From: Acidimicrobiia bacterium
GTDB taxonomy: Bacteria; Actinomycetota; Acidimicrobiia; Acidimicrobiales; Poriferisodalaceae
Direction: 5' to 3'
Assembly: GCA_022827265.1 (NCBI GenBank)
Contig: JAJDTF010000102.1
Location: 1-39,842 of the forward strand
Length of the DNA stretch: 39,842 nt
A program made the translations under genes and the position numbers. The notes under the pieces were generated by a model. The model saw only the letters and a list, made by a program, of their open reading frames with translations, did no database searches and was not told where the DNA came from. This document shows, piece after piece, positions 23,762-32,606 of this stretch; within the stretch, counting starts at the first letter, position 1; each line of letters starts with the position of its first letter.

Positions 23762-24357
23762 TGTCTGCATCGCCGCCGCCTGACGCTTCGCCTGCCGGCT
23801 CAGCCTCGGGCGCACACGATCCGCTGTCGGCGGCAGCGCAGCAGATCGCTCGCTTCGACAGTGCCGTCGACCGGTGGTGGGAGATGCTGCGAGGCCGCAA
23901 GCTGGTGGACCGGGTGATGTACGGGGCCTCGGACGTCGGCGAGTTCAGCCAGATCTGGCACGTGCTGGGTGCCATTCGAGCCTTGGGACCGCGCCGGGAA
24001 GCCGCCGACGCGCTGCGCTTCAGCGCACTCATGGCGCTCGAGTCGCTGATCGTGAATCAGGGGGTCAAGCGGCTGTTCGCACGGCGCAGGCCCGGCACGG
24101 CCGCCGAGAATCCGACCCGCCACCGGCTCCGCCAGCCGATCACGTCCAGCTTTCCTTCCGGCCACGCCTCGGCGGCATTCTGCGCTGCGGTCGTGCTGTC
24201 GCGCGGGTCGCGGCTGGGGCCCGTCTACCGGCTGGCAGCAGCCATCGTGGCGGTGTCACGCATCCACGTGCGCTTGCATCACGCAAGCGATGTCATTGCA
24301 GGCGCCGCCGTCGGCGAGGCAATCGGGCGCTTGGCGTCGCGGCTGATGCGGCGCTGA
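23758..24357 (+). CDS. PAP2-family phosphatase
   Basis: Membrane or soluble acid phosphatase of the PAP2 superfamily, 199 residues. All three signature motifs are present: KRLFARRRP (104-112), FPSGHASAAF with PSGH at 133-136, and SRIHVRLHHASDV (167-179). Likely substrates are lipid phosphates such as undecaprenyl pyrophosphate or phosphatidate; the sequence does not say which. It is the last of three genes joined by 4-base overlaps with two LysM proteins, which points to envelope work. The first 20 residues look unstructured. Confidence 0.87.
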   Translation: MMSASPPPDASPAGSASGAHDPLSAAAQQIARFDSAVDRWWEMLRGRKLVDRVMYGASDVGEFSQIWHVLGAIRALGPRREAADALRFSALMALESLIVNQGVKRLFARRRPGTAAENPTRHRLRQPITSSFPSGHASAAFCAAVVLSRGSRLGPVYRLAAAIVAVSRIHVRLHHASDVIAGAAVGEAIGRLASRLMRR

Positions 24358-24390
24358 GCCGAGCTCAGGAGCGGTGCGAGCGCCGGTGAC

Positions 24391-24615
24391 TCAGGCTCGG
24401 GCGACGTCCTGATCGGCCTTGGCGATCGTGGGCAGCTCTGCGGCTTCGTCGCCCCGGCGCAGCAGAGTCCGCACGTCGAGCAGCACATCGGTGACCTCGA
24501 CCGACGAGACCAGTTCCCGGCTGAAGAAGTCGCCCAGCGCACTGTCGATGACCTCGAGTGCGTCGGAGATGATCCGGGGCTCAGCTGTCCGAGTCGGTTC
24601 CGTTGTCTCGGTCAT
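24391..24615 (-). CDS. small acidic protein of unknown function
   Basis: Not recognised. 74 residues from an ATG at 24615 that has a strong ribosome site (GGGAGGGAAC, 4 bases away), which is the main evidence that it is real. The composition is Thr/Glu-rich at the N-terminus and amphipathic helical later (VIDSALGDFFSRELVSS, VTDVLLDVRTLLRR). No cysteines or membrane segment. It is divergent from an F420-type oxidoreductase and convergent with PAP2. Confidence 0.6.
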   Translation of the reverse strand: MTETTEPTRTAEPRIISDALEVIDSALGDFFSRELVSSVEVTDVLLDVRTLLRRGDEAAELPTIAKADQDVARA

Positions 24616-24702
24616 CTCTGTTCCCTCCCCGCTCCCGACGTCTGTGCAGACGGCGTTGCTGGCTGTGAACCTCACCCTATCTCGCACCCGACGCCGGTCA
24701 CC

Positions 24703-24722
24703 GTCAGTTCACTGACACGTCA
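24703..24722. promoter_or_regulatory. overlapping inverted repeats in a divergent promoter region
   Basis: GTCAG-TTCA-CTGAC (24703-24716) is a perfect 5-base inverted repeat, and TGAC-AC-GTCA (24713-24722) overlaps it. They lie between the small acidic gene and the luciferase-like gene, 55 bases upstream of its -10 box. They could be operators for a local regulator; no regulator gene lies nearby. Confidence 0.35.
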
Positions 24723-24776
24723 CATAACTGCTCACAAACGCGCGCAACAGCACCGGCGAACGGCGCGGTCGGCGGG

Positions 24777-24782
24777 TACGGT
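24777..24782 (+). promoter_or_regulatory. TANNNT -10 box (TACGGT), probable leaderless promoter
   Basis: TACGGT ends 8 bases before the ATG at 24791. No ribosome site precedes the ATG. Confidence 0.4.
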
Positions 24783-24790
24783 GCGCTGCC

Positions 24791-25786
24791 ATGAGCGCGA
24801 ACGGACCACTTCCCTATGGCGTGACCTTCGGCAGCCTGGGGGTGCTGGGGCCAGCCGCTGTCACCGACATCGCCCGTGCTGCGGAGGCACAGGGTTACTC
24901 GTCGATCTGGACAGTCGAGGCAACCGGGACCGATGCCTTCTCGCTCCTGGGTGCCGTCGCCCACGCTGCGCCCGGCCTCGATCTGGCAACCGGCATCATT
25001 CCCATCCAGCTGCGCGCCCCCACACTCGTGGCCATGACGGCCGCCACCCTGCAATCGCTGAGTGACGACCGGGACGTGCTGGTCGGGCTCGGCGTCTCGG
25101 CGCCCGGCATCCTCCGCCAGCACGGCGAGCCGCCGCCGGAGCGCCCCATCGCGATGATGCGCGAATACGTGGCGCTGCTGCGTGAGTGCCTGAGCGGCGA
25201 ATCGGTGACCTTCGAGGGCGATTTCTGGCAGGTGCGCCGCTTTCGCCTCGCGATGCGGCTGGGCGAGCGCCGACCGAAGATCGTGCTCGCAGCACTCAAT
25301 CCGCAGATGCTGCGGCTCGCGGGCGAGGTGGCCGACGGCGTCCTGCTCAACTACCTGCCCGCCTCGCACGTCCCGAGCGTGGTGGCCGAGGTCCGCAAGG
25401 GCGGCGACGCGCAGATCATCTGCTATGTCCATGCCGCCGCTGGCGAGCTGGAACGCTCGGCCCGCTCGGCGCAGCGGGACTTGCTCAACTACGTCATGGC
25501 TAACGGCTACGCCAACGCTTTCCGGGCCGCGGGTTTCGGCGACGAGGTGGCCGAAGCCCGCGCCCGCCAGTCCGAGCGCGATCGCGACGGCGCGATCGCC
25601 GCCATCTCGAACGAGATGATCCAAGCGATCGACTTCATCGGCACGCCCGCCGAGATCGGCGAGTTCACACAGGCATACGTGGACGCCGGCGTGGAATACC
25701 CGGTGCTGATGCCGCTGCCCTGGGGTGACGACCGGCGCGCCGTGACCGATGAGACGATGGCGGCGTTCGCCGGCGCCTTCGCCTGA
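24791..25786 (+). CDS. luciferase-like monooxygenase, probable F420-dependent oxidoreductase
   Basis: TIM-barrel flavin/F420 enzyme of 331 residues. Landmarks are the N-terminal AAEAQGYSSIWTVEATGTD, the LDLATGIIPIQLRAP strand-loop, VLVGLGVSAPG, and the C-terminal FIGTPAEIGEFTQAYVDAGVEYP. The F420-dependent branch is common in actinobacteria, but FMN use cannot be excluded. It seems to be transcribed alone from a leaderless promoter, convergent with msrA. Confidence 0.85.
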   Translation: MSANGPLPYGVTFGSLGVLGPAAVTDIARAAEAQGYSSIWTVEATGTDAFSLLGAVAHAAPGLDLATGIIPIQLRAPTLVAMTAATLQSLSDDRDVLVGLGVSAPGILRQHGEPPPERPIAMMREYVALLRECLSGESVTFEGDFWQVRRFRLAMRLGERRPKIVLAALNPQMLRLAGEVADGVLLNYLPASHVPSVVAEVRKGGDAQIICYVHAAAGELERSARSAQRDLLNYVMANGYANAFRAAGFGDEVAEARARQSERDRDGAIAAISNEMIQAIDFIGTPAEIGEFTQAYVDAGVEYPVLMPLPWGDDRRAVTDETMAAFAGAFA

Positions 25787-25813
25787 TTCGGCCGCACGCC
25801 GAGGGAGCGCCGC

Positions 25814-26467
25814 TCAGTCGGCGGTGGCGACGCCCACCGGGCAGGTCTGGCCGGTGCTGCCCAGACCGCAGTAGCCCCACGGGATCTTGTGCAGGTACTG
25901 CTGGTGGTAGTCCTCGGCGTAGTAGAAGGGCCCGGCCAGGCAGATCTCGGTGGTGATGCGGCCCAAGCCGGCGCCGTCGAGCACGCCTTGGAACATGTCG
26001 CGGGAGGCCTCCGCGGCTGCCAGATCGGCTTCGTCGAATACGTAGATGCCCGATCGGTACTGCGTGCCGATGTCATTGCCCTGCCGCATGCCCTGGGTGG
26101 GGTCGTGCCCCTCCCAGAAGGCCTTCAGCATGGCATCGAAGCTCGTGACCGCTGGATCGAAAACCACGAGGGCCGCTTCATTGTGCCCGGTCAGCCCCGA
26201 GCACACCTCTTCGTAGCTGGGGTTCGGCGTGTGGCCGCCCGCGTAGCCCACCGCCGTCGTGTACACGCCGGGCAGCTGCCAGAAGATGCGCTCCACTCCC
26301 CAGAAGCAGCCCATGCCGACCACGACGTGCTTGAAGCCGTCGGGGAACGGCGGCTTCATCGGCGTTCCGAGCACGACGTGCGCCGGAGCGACCGGCATCG
26401 TCTGGCTGCGGCCGGGCAGCGCAGCGTCAGCGTCCGGAATCTCCAGTTTCCTCGACCACAACGCCAC
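25814..26467 (-). CDS. msrA: peptide-methionine (S)-S-oxide reductase
   Basis: Reduces S-epimer methionine sulfoxide in proteins. 217 residues with the signature GCFWGVER and catalytic Cys54, then [24 protein letters not shown] and [19 protein letters not shown], all diagnostic. C-terminal cysteines ([15 protein letters not shown]) may act as resolving residues. A GTG start at 26467 follows a strong GGAGGA site. No msrB is visible nearby. Confidence 0.94.
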   Translation of the reverse strand: MALWSRKLEIPDADAALPGRSQTMPVAPAHVVLGTPMKPPFPDGFKHVVVGMGCFWGVERIFWQLPGVYTTAVGYAGGHTPNPSYEEVCSGLTGHNEAALVVFDPAVTSFDAMLKAFWEGHDPTQGMRQGNDIGTQYRSGIYVFDEADLAAAEASRDMFQGVLDGAGLGRITTEICLAGPFYYAEDYHQQYLHKIPWGYCGLGSTGQTCPVGVATAD

Positions 26468-26503
26468 GGTCTTCCTCCTGCTGTGCCACAGACGCTAGCG
26501 ACG

Positions 26504-26509
26504 TAATCT
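26504..26509 (+). promoter_or_regulatory. TANNNT -10 box (TAATCT), probable leaderless promoter
   Basis: TAATCT ends 7 bases before the ATG at 26517, within the msrA/MaoC divergent region. No ribosome site precedes the ATG. Confidence 0.4.
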
Positions 26510-26516
26510 CAGCAAC

Positions 26517-27008
26517 ATGAGCGAGTCGCTGATTCCGGCCGAGACCCTGGAGCGTGTCGGCGAGGTGCTGTCGGGACCGGTCACCACCGTCATCGACCGG
26601 CGGGAGGCGCAGCGCTACGCATACGCCGTCGGCGACGAGAACCCCGTCTATTTCGACGAGGTCGCAGCACAAGAGGCCGGGTACCGGACGCTGGTGGCGC
26701 CGCCCACCTACGTCACCCACGCCGTGGTGCAGCCGAGAACGGCATCCGACCTGCGCACCGACGGCCTGTACCGCGAGGGCACCCGGATTCGACTGCTGGT
26801 CGACCGGGTGATGTTCGGCGGCGAGGAATGGGACTTTCTCGAGCCCGTCTGCGTCGGCGACGAGATCACCGCCACCGTCCGGCTCGCCGCCGTCGATCAG
26901 AAGGAGGGCCGCAAGGGACCCTTCGTCCGGCAGGTTCGCGAGACCACCTTCGTCAACCAATTCGGCGACGAGGTCGCCCGTTCCCGCATGATCGGCATCG
27001 CACGATGA
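26517..27008 (+). CDS. FAS1-type MaoC-like dehydratase subunit
   Basis: 163 residues with a single hot-dog domain. The motif region reads YAVGDENPVYFDEVAAQEAG, with APPTYVTHAV following. This is the N-terminal-type (HadA/HadC-like) partner of heteromeric (3R)-hydroxyacyl dehydratases. It overlaps a second hot-dog gene by 4 bases, so the two likely form one complex. Substrate unknown. The ATG follows TAATCT at leaderless spacing. Confidence 0.84.
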   Translation: MSESLIPAETLERVGEVLSGPVTTVIDRREAQRYAYAVGDENPVYFDEVAAQEAGYRTLVAPPTYVTHAVVQPRTASDLRTDGLYREGTRIRLLVDRVMFGGEEWDFLEPVCVGDEITATVRLAAVDQKEGRKGPFVRQVRETTFVNQFGDEVARSRMIGIAR

Positions 27009-27448
27009 GCACTGACACCGACACTTCCGCCGCAGCACCAAACCTGCAGACGCTCGAGGCGGGCCAGGAACTGCCGACCATGCACAAGTTCCCCGACGAG
27101 GCGCAGCTCTTCCTGTACAGCGCCGCCAGCCACAACCCGCACCGGATCCACTACGACCGCGAGTACGCCCGCTTCGAGGGGCACGACGACATCATCGTGC
27201 ACGGCCCGCTGCAGGGCGCATGGCTCACGCAGTTCGTGACCGACTGGGCGGGGCCGGCCGCCCGGCTGCTGGGTGTCACCTGGCAGAACCGCGCCAGCGG
27301 GCTGCCGGGCGAGGAGCTGGTGTTCTCGGGCACGGTGACGTCCGTCGATTCCGAGACGGGAATCGTCGAGCTGGAGATCGCCGAGCACACCTCCGACGGG
27401 AGACTGCTCATGCCGGCGACAGCTAGGGTCCGCCTGCCCACCGCGTAG
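27005..27448 (+). CDS. MaoC-like hydratase/dehydratase subunit
   Basis: 147 residues, a hot-dog protein with YSAASHNPHRIHYDREYAR and IIVHGPLQGAWL. The NPHRIHYD pattern is that of the mesaconyl/3-hydroxyacyl-CoA dehydratase-like MaoC group and supplies the His; the usual Asp position is Ser. It is translationally coupled to the upstream hot-dog gene (ATGA), which supports a heterodimer. It is followed after 17 bases by a luciferase-like gene. Confidence 0.84.
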   Translation: MSTDTDTSAAAPNLQTLEAGQELPTMHKFPDEAQLFLYSAASHNPHRIHYDREYARFEGHDDIIVHGPLQGAWLTQFVTDWAGPAARLLGVTWQNRASGLPGEELVFSGTVTSVDSETGIVELEIAEHTSDGRLLMPATARVRLPTA

Positions 27449-27465
27449 GCCCAGGAGACAAGCGC

Positions 27466-28377
27466 ATGAAGATCGCCGTCGACTTCCCGTCCATTGCGTT
27501 CCGGGAAGGACCCCAGCGTGTGCTCGACCTGGCGAAGGCCGTCGAGGACCTGGGATACGACGAGATCGCCGCATTCGACCACGTGGTGATGGGCCACCCC
27601 GGCGAGGGTCGCTTCACGATCTACCCCGCCAACATGCCCATCCTCGAAGCGCTGATGCTGCTGGCGAACGTGGCAGCGGTGACCGAGCGCGTGTCGCTGT
27701 CGACCGAGGTGCTGGTGCTGCCCCAGCGCCAGCCCGTGCTGGTGGCCAAGCAGATCTCGACGCTGGACACGCTGTCGGGCGGGCGGGTGCGTCTCGGCAT
27801 CGGCGTGGGCTGGCAGGACTCCGAGTACGACGCGCTCGAGGAGGACTTCAGCACCCGGGGCAAGCGCATGGACGAGGCCATCGACCTCATGCGCACCTAC
27901 TGGGCAGGCGGCCGGATCGGGTACTCCGGCGAGCACTACAACAGCCACGACATGGGGATGGAGCCCGTCTCACCCCAAGGGGCCGACATCCCGCTGTGGA
28001 TCGGCGGCGACAGCCGTGCGGCGCTGCGACGGACCGCCCAGAAGGGCGACGGCTGGATGGCGTCGGGCGTCAGCGACGAGCGGGCGCTGGAGTGCATGAC
28101 GGAGATCCGCCGTCGCGCCGAGGAGGACTTCGGCCGCGACCCCGACTCGATCGGCATGCAGCTGATGCTGGCACCGCCGCCCCGCACCGACGCCGACAAG
28201 GGCTTCTACAAGGACCTCGACGCCATCGGCGAGCGGGCCGCCGTCGTCAAGGCGCTGGGATTCGACTGGGCCTCGGTGAACGTGACCGCCATGTTCCAAG
28301 CAGGTGCCCGCTCGGTCGAGGCCATGATCGACCGGCTGGGCGAGATCATCGAGCGCATCCGCGCCGAGACCGGCTGA
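27466..28377 (+). CDS. F420-dependent luciferase-like oxidoreductase (TIGR03619-like)
   Basis: 303 residues. GIGVGWQDSEYDALEEDF followed by RGKRMDEAIDLMRTYWAGG is characteristic of the F420-dependent LLM subgroup. The barrel core has VSLSTEVLVLPQRQPVLVAK and PLWIGGDSRAALRR. Probably reduces or oxidises a catabolic intermediate with F420. An AGGAGA ribosome site precedes the ATG. It lies between the MaoC pair and the MDMPI-type gene, all co-directional. Confidence 0.87.
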   Translation: MKIAVDFPSIAFREGPQRVLDLAKAVEDLGYDEIAAFDHVVMGHPGEGRFTIYPANMPILEALMLLANVAAVTERVSLSTEVLVLPQRQPVLVAKQISTLDTLSGGRVRLGIGVGWQDSEYDALEEDFSTRGKRMDEAIDLMRTYWAGGRIGYSGEHYNSHDMGMEPVSPQGADIPLWIGGDSRAALRRTAQKGDGWMASGVSDERALECMTEIRRRAEEDFGRDPDSIGMQLMLAPPPRTDADKGFYKDLDAIGERAAVVKALGFDWASVNVTAMFQAGARSVEAMIDRLGEIIERIRAETG

Positions 28378-28442
28378 AGCCGCAGGATCTTCCACCACCA
28401 GACCAACAACACAGCACAGCCCAACACAGAACAGGACAGACC

Positions 28443-29231
28443 ATGAGCCAGCCGCAACTCATCATCGACAATCTCAAGGCCTGCTGGGCGAGCTGCAAGG
28501 AGTTCTACGGCTCGCTCGAGGGCGACCAGTGGCAGGTGCAGTCGCACTGCCCCGACTGGACGGTTCACGGTGTCCTGGTGCATCAGGTGTCGGTGGAACA
28601 GGCCCTGTCGGGCTGGCTGCCCGAGTCGGCCGAGACGCCTCCCCCGTTCGGCGACATCGCCGGCTACGTCGCCGCAGCGGCGGCCATGAGCGGACCGGAG
28701 CTGACGGCGTTGGCCGCGGAGGTGTGGGACGGGCGTGCCTCGCAGCTCGAGGCGCTCGACGAGGAGGTGTTCGAGCGCGGATCGATGACGCCGGTGGGGC
28801 CGGGCACCTACGGCCGCTTCATGGCCATCCGCGAATTCGATCACTGGATGCACGAGCGCGACTGCCGCACCCCGCTGGGATTGCCGACCGGCAACGGCGG
28901 TCCCGCCGCCGAGATGGCGCTGAACGAGGTGCACCTGTCGATCGGCTACATCGCCGGCAAGAAGGTGGGGCTTCCCGACGGCGCTTCGATGCACTTCGAC
29001 ATCACCGGCGCCGTGGAGCGCGACATCTACGTGCAGGTGGAAGGCCGGGCCCGCGAGGTGGATCACGTCGAGAACCCGATGGTCACGCTGCACTGCGACT
29101 CGATGGCGTTCATGGACCTCACCTGCGGGCGGATCGACCCTGAGGGTCCGATCGCTGCAGGCCTGGTGACGTGGTCGGGCGACGCCGAGCTCGGCGCACA
29201 CGCCGCCCGGAACCTGCGCTTCACGATGTAG
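28443..29231 (+). CDS. maleylpyruvate isomerase-family (DinB-like, mycothiol-dependent type) protein
   Basis: 262 residues. The N-terminal four-helix DinB/MDMPI domain has HCPDWTVHGVLVHQVSVEQA and the second metal-site region REFDHWMHERDCR. The C-terminal half fits the SCP2-like domain of this family. Members use mycothiol or bind zinc; the reaction here cannot be assigned. It is preceded by an unusual A/C-rich 65-base leader and an AGGACA ribosome site. Its presence supports an actinobacterial source. Confidence 0.82.
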   Translation: MSQPQLIIDNLKACWASCKEFYGSLEGDQWQVQSHCPDWTVHGVLVHQVSVEQALSGWLPESAETPPPFGDIAGYVAAAAAMSGPELTALAAEVWDGRASQLEALDEEVFERGSMTPVGPGTYGRFMAIREFDHWMHERDCRTPLGLPTGNGGPAAEMALNEVHLSIGYIAGKKVGLPDGASMHFDITGAVERDIYVQVEGRAREVDHVENPMVTLHCDSMAFMDLTCGRIDPEGPIAAGLVTWSGDAELGAHAARNLRFTM

Positions 29232-29304
29232 TCCCTCGCAAACACCGGCTCGACAAGCCCAAGTCTCAGAAGACCCCAATTCTCAGAAAACAAGGAGAAC
29301 CCAG

Positions 29305-29727
29305 ATGTCAGAGACATCCCTGCCCGTACGGCACCTGTTCAGAATGGACATCGATGCCGACCTGTCGAATGCCGCCCGCATCCGCGGCGGGCCTGCCGGC
29401 ACCCGGATGGTCGCCTCGGTCGACGGCGGCACCGTCACCGGCGACCGCATCAAGGGCACCATCCTGGGCCCGTCGGGCGACTGGCTGTACCGCGCCGCCG
29501 ACGGCACGATGCATCTCGACGTGCGCATCTCGATCCGCACCGACGACGAAATCGACATCCTGATGGAGTACCAGGGAAAGATCTACGGCGACGGCAATCC
29601 CCGCTCGGCGCCCACCTTCCAGACTTCGATGGAGGGCCCGTACAACTGGCTCAACAAGATCCAGGCCATCGGCATCGGCTCGCTCGACGACGGCAAGCTG
29701 GCCTACGAGGTCTACGAACTGCTGTAG
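29305..29727 (+). CDS. DUF3237 protein
   Basis: 140 residues, full length for the family. The conserved core GTRMVASVDGGTVTGDRIKG, then GPSGDWLYRAADGTMHLDVR and the C-terminal GIGSLDDGKLAYEVYEL, match DUF3237, a small beta-barrel family of unknown activity found in catabolic clusters. An AAGGAG ribosome site sits 9 bases before the ATG. It is the last gene before the convergent MFS transporter. Confidence 0.85.
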   Translation: MSETSLPVRHLFRMDIDADLSNAARIRGGPAGTRMVASVDGGTVTGDRIKGTILGPSGDWLYRAADGTMHLDVRISIRTDDEIDILMEYQGKIYGDGNPRSAPTFQTSMEGPYNWLNKIQAIGIGSLDDGKLAYEVYELL

Positions 29728-29746
29728 CGGCTCGGCCGCAGGCGCC

Positions 29747-31330
29747 TCAGACGGCGGCCGGGCGCTTGCGGGGATAGGCAAGCCCCATGAGCGGGATGCA
29801 CAGCGCTTGCATGCCGCCCAGCAGCAGCCACAGCCAGTTGTAGAGGTGCACCTCGTGGTTGCCGCCCAGCACCGCGATGGCAATGGCGACGCCGATGCCG
29901 CCGACGCTGTACCGCAGCGATTGATGCACACCGTTCGCCGTCGCGAGAGCGGCTGGCTCGATGTCCACGAGCGCTGCTGAATTCAGATGGCTGGCGAGCA
30001 CGCCCATGCCCAAGCCGAAGCACACGGTGGCGGGAAAGAACGCAAACCAGAAGCGCACGTTCTCGTCCAGGAAGAACAGCAGCCACAGATGGCCGCCCGT
30101 GGCGATGGCCGACGCTAGGGCCATCATCCCCCGGAACCCGTGCTTGTCGGCCCAGCGACCGCCGAGCACCGCCATGACCGCCGAGATGATCGGGGCCGGG
30201 GTGAAGGCCAGACCGACAGCCCACAGGCTGTAGTCCCACACGCCCACCAGGTATTGCGGCCACAGGAACCAGCTCGTAAAGGCCCCGACCATCGCCAGCG
30301 ACACCGCCACGTTGGCCACGGCGAAGCTGCGCACACGGAAGAGCCGCGGATCGAAGAGCGGCTCGTCGTGACCGGCCGAGCGCCAGAGGAACAGCGGCAG
30401 CAGCACCGCGGCGCCAATGAAGCATGCGAGCGTGCCGGCCGATCCCCAACCCCAGTCGCGGCCTTGCAGGGTTGCCAGCACCACCAGGAATACCGCCGCA
30501 GTGCCCATGGCAACACCCAGCAAGTCCAGCGGTCGGCTGCGATCGGGCTCGGCCGTTTCCTTCAGGAACCACACCGAGCCCAGAATCGCGAGCGCGGCGA
30601 TGGGCGCGATGGCCAGGTACACCCAGCGCCAGTCGGCGATCTCGAGGATGCCGGCGGCCATGCCAGGCGCGAGGCCCGACGCCGCCATGCCTGCCGATGC
30701 CCAGATGCCGATGACGCTCGCTTGTCGCGCAGCAGGGAACTGCGGCAGCACCAGGGCCAGCGAGGACGGCACCGTCAGCGCACCGCACAGCCCCTGCACC
30801 ACCCGGGCGACCAGCAGCAGCTCGATGCCGGGTGCCAGCCCCGCGGCGATCGATGACACGAAGAGACCGAGCACGCCGAGTCGGAACACCACCAGCCGGC
30901 CGTAGCGATCCGCCAGCCGGCCGCCGGCGATGATCGTGGAGGAGAATGCGAGCGCGTAGCCGCTCACGATCCAGCCCGTCAACGCTCCCGATACGCCAGG
31001 GAAAGCGCGCACTATGTCGGGGAACGCGACATTGGTCACCGTGACGTTGACCGTGCCGAGCACGAACGCCAGCGAACCGGTGGCGAGCGCCAGGCGGGCA
31101 CGGCTTGACACATGTTTGTCAGCGTCGTCGTGCGCGTGCGGTGGAGGCGGGCCCGCCGTCGCAGCACGTTCGATGCGCTGCGGTGCGACGTGATCCGTGG
31201 GCTGGCCCGTGACGCGAGCGATGCGCGGCGGCGCTGCGCCGGGCGCGCTCGGCGCGAGGCGCGACGCTCCCTCGCCGAGCCGGAGCTGGACGACCTGCGG
31301 TGCGGGATTCGGCGCTGAGGGAAGGTCAGC
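29747..31330 (-). CDS. MFS transporter, DHA2 (EmrB/QacA-like) family
   Basis: Multi-drug or metabolite exporter with many membrane helices. Diagnostic segments are NVAFPDIVRAFPGVSGAL, GRLADRYGRLVVF (MFS motif A) and VVQGLCGALTVPSSLALV. The transmembrane part begins near base 31110, so about 75 residues of Pro/Ala-rich, disordered N-terminus precede it. The start is uncertain: ATG 31330 is used, ATG 31450 (with AAGGAG some 13 bases ahead) adds 40 residues, and a GTG near 31112 would give the bare transporter. The rest of the divergent gap to 31624 shows no other gene. Confidence 0.8.
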   Translation of the reverse strand, partial: ADLPSAPNPAPQVVQLRLGEGASRLAPSAPGAAPPRIARVTGQPTDHVAPQRIERAATAGPPPPHAHDDADKHVSSRARLALATGSLAFVLGTVNVTVTNVAFPDIVRAFPGVSGALTGWIVSGYALAFSSTIIAGGRLADRYGRLVVFRLGVLGLFVSSIAAGLAPGIELLLVARVVQGLCGALTVPSSLALVLPQFPAARQASVIGIWASAGMAASGLAPGMAAGILEIADWRWVYLAIAPIAALAILGSVWFLKETAEPDRSRPLDLLGVAMGTAAVFLVVLATLQGRDWGWGSAGTLACFIGAAVLLPLFLWRSAGHDEPLFDPRLFRVRSFAVANVAVSLAMVGAFTSWFLWPQYLVGVWDYSLWAVGLAFTPAPIISAVMAVLGGRWADKHGFRGMMALASAIATGGHLWLLFFLDENVRFWFAFFPATVCFGLGMGVLASHLNSAALVDIEPAALATANGVHQSLRYSVGGIGVAIAIAVLGGNHEVHLYNWLWLLLGGMQALCIPLMGLAYPRKRPAAV

Positions 31331-31611
31331 CATCGCCCGCCGGGGGTGCGCTGAGCTGCGCCCGGCCGCTGAGCCGTGGCGGATGCGCAGTGAGGGCCTC
31401 TTCGACAGGCTCGGACCCGCGTTCCGAAGAGCCGACTGATGATGCGACATCAACCATGGCGCTGCTCCTTGCGGGGCCGAGGGGGCTGACGGACCCGGCT
31501 GAGTCTTGCCTGTGCGCCGTCCGCTCGCGGGATTGCTGGCGCGTCGCCTGCCGTTGCTGCCCAGTTGCCGCGAGCGATGCCTGCACTCTGAAGCCGAATT
31601 GGGGCCGGTGG

Positions 31612-31617
31612 TACGAT
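31612..31617 (+). promoter_or_regulatory. TANNNT -10 box (TACGAT), probable leaderless promoter
   Basis: TACGAT ends 6 bases before the ATG of the TauD-like gene at 31624. No ribosome site precedes the ATG. Confidence 0.45.
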
Positions 31618-31623
31618 CCGGCC

Positions 31624-32547
31624 ATGACGGCTGTCACGCTGAATATCGAACCGCTCGATGCCACATTCGGTGCCTGGGTGCACGACATCGAGCTCCGTTC
31701 CATCGACGACGCCACCTTCGAGGCACTGCATGAAACGTGGCTCGAATACGCACTGCTCATCTTCTCGGGCCAGTTCCTGACCAATGACGAGCAGGACGCA
31801 TTCGCCTTGCGGTTCGGGAACCTCGAGTTCAACGCGGCACCCATCTCGAACGTCGGCAAGGACGGCAAGGTCCACTACGAGAAGAGTGACGACTTGGTGA
31901 AGTCGCTCAAGGGCAACTGGGGTTGGCACCACGACAGCACCTATATGCCCCTGCAGGCCAAGGGTGCGGTGTTCACCGCCGAGCTAGTTCCCGAAGACGG
32001 TGCCGACACCGGCTGGGCGGACATGCGGGCGGCGTACGAGGTGCTGTCCGACGAGGACCGCGAGCTGGTGCACGCACTCGAAGCGCACCACTCGCTCTAC
32101 TACAGCCAGGGCCGGGCGGGCTTGCTGCCGAAGAAGAAGGACGACGGCACCTACGGCATGTACGGCTACCACGACATGGATATCTCTGTGCGGCCGCTCG
32201 TGAAGGTTCATCCAGACACCGGGCGTCCGAACCTGCTGATCGGACGGCATGCGCACGACATCATCGGCATGGATCCTGACGAATCTGTCGCGCTGCTGGA
32301 TCGGCTGAATCGGGAAGCCTGCCAGCCGCCGCGCACCTACCAGCACGCCTGGACAGCGGGCGAGGCGGTCATCTGGGACAACCGGCGGCTCATGCACCAA
32401 GGGGTGCCGTTCGACATGACTCAGCCCCGCAAGATGTGGCACACCCGCATCGCCGGCGAGCTCGAGTCGGAGCTGGCGCTCAACCACACCGTCGAGTCGG
32501 GCGGCTTCAAGCACGGGCGCGACGCCATCCTGAACTCGGTCAGCTAG
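31624..32547 (+). CDS. TauD/TfdA-family 2-oxoglutarate-dependent dioxygenase
   Basis: Fe(II) enzyme of 307 residues. The facial triad is His102-x-Asp104 (GWHHDSTY) and His258 (NRRLMHQG), with the 2-oxoglutarate-binding Arg275 (WHTRIAG). The N-terminal ATFGAWVHDIEL is typical. Members hydroxylate and cleave sulfonates, phenoxy acids, phosphonates or similar; the substrate here is unknown. It starts the run DUF1330, RidA and, convergently, the hydratase, opposite the MFS transporter. Confidence 0.9.
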   Translation: MTAVTLNIEPLDATFGAWVHDIELRSIDDATFEALHETWLEYALLIFSGQFLTNDEQDAFALRFGNLEFNAAPISNVGKDGKVHYEKSDDLVKSLKGNWGWHHDSTYMPLQAKGAVFTAELVPEDGADTGWADMRAAYEVLSDEDRELVHALEAHHSLYYSQGRAGLLPKKKDDGTYGMYGYHDMDISVRPLVKVHPDTGRPNLLIGRHAHDIIGMDPDESVALLDRLNREACQPPRTYQHAWTAGEAVIWDNRRLMHQGVPFDMTQPRKMWHTRIAGELESELALNHTVESGGFKHGRDAILNSVS

Positions 32548-32606
32548 AGGCCGACGCAACACCGGCGTCGGGGATTCCACCGGTCGTCCGTATCGAAAGG
32601 AACATC

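Noticed and set aside
29728-29746. Hairpin terminator between DUF3237 and the MFS gene
   Set aside because: The GC-rich stretch has no convincing stem with a following T run, and none was clear at other convergent ends.
31112-31318. Small plus-strand ORF within the N-terminal part of the MFS gene
   Set aside because: Arg-rich shadow with no ribosome site.
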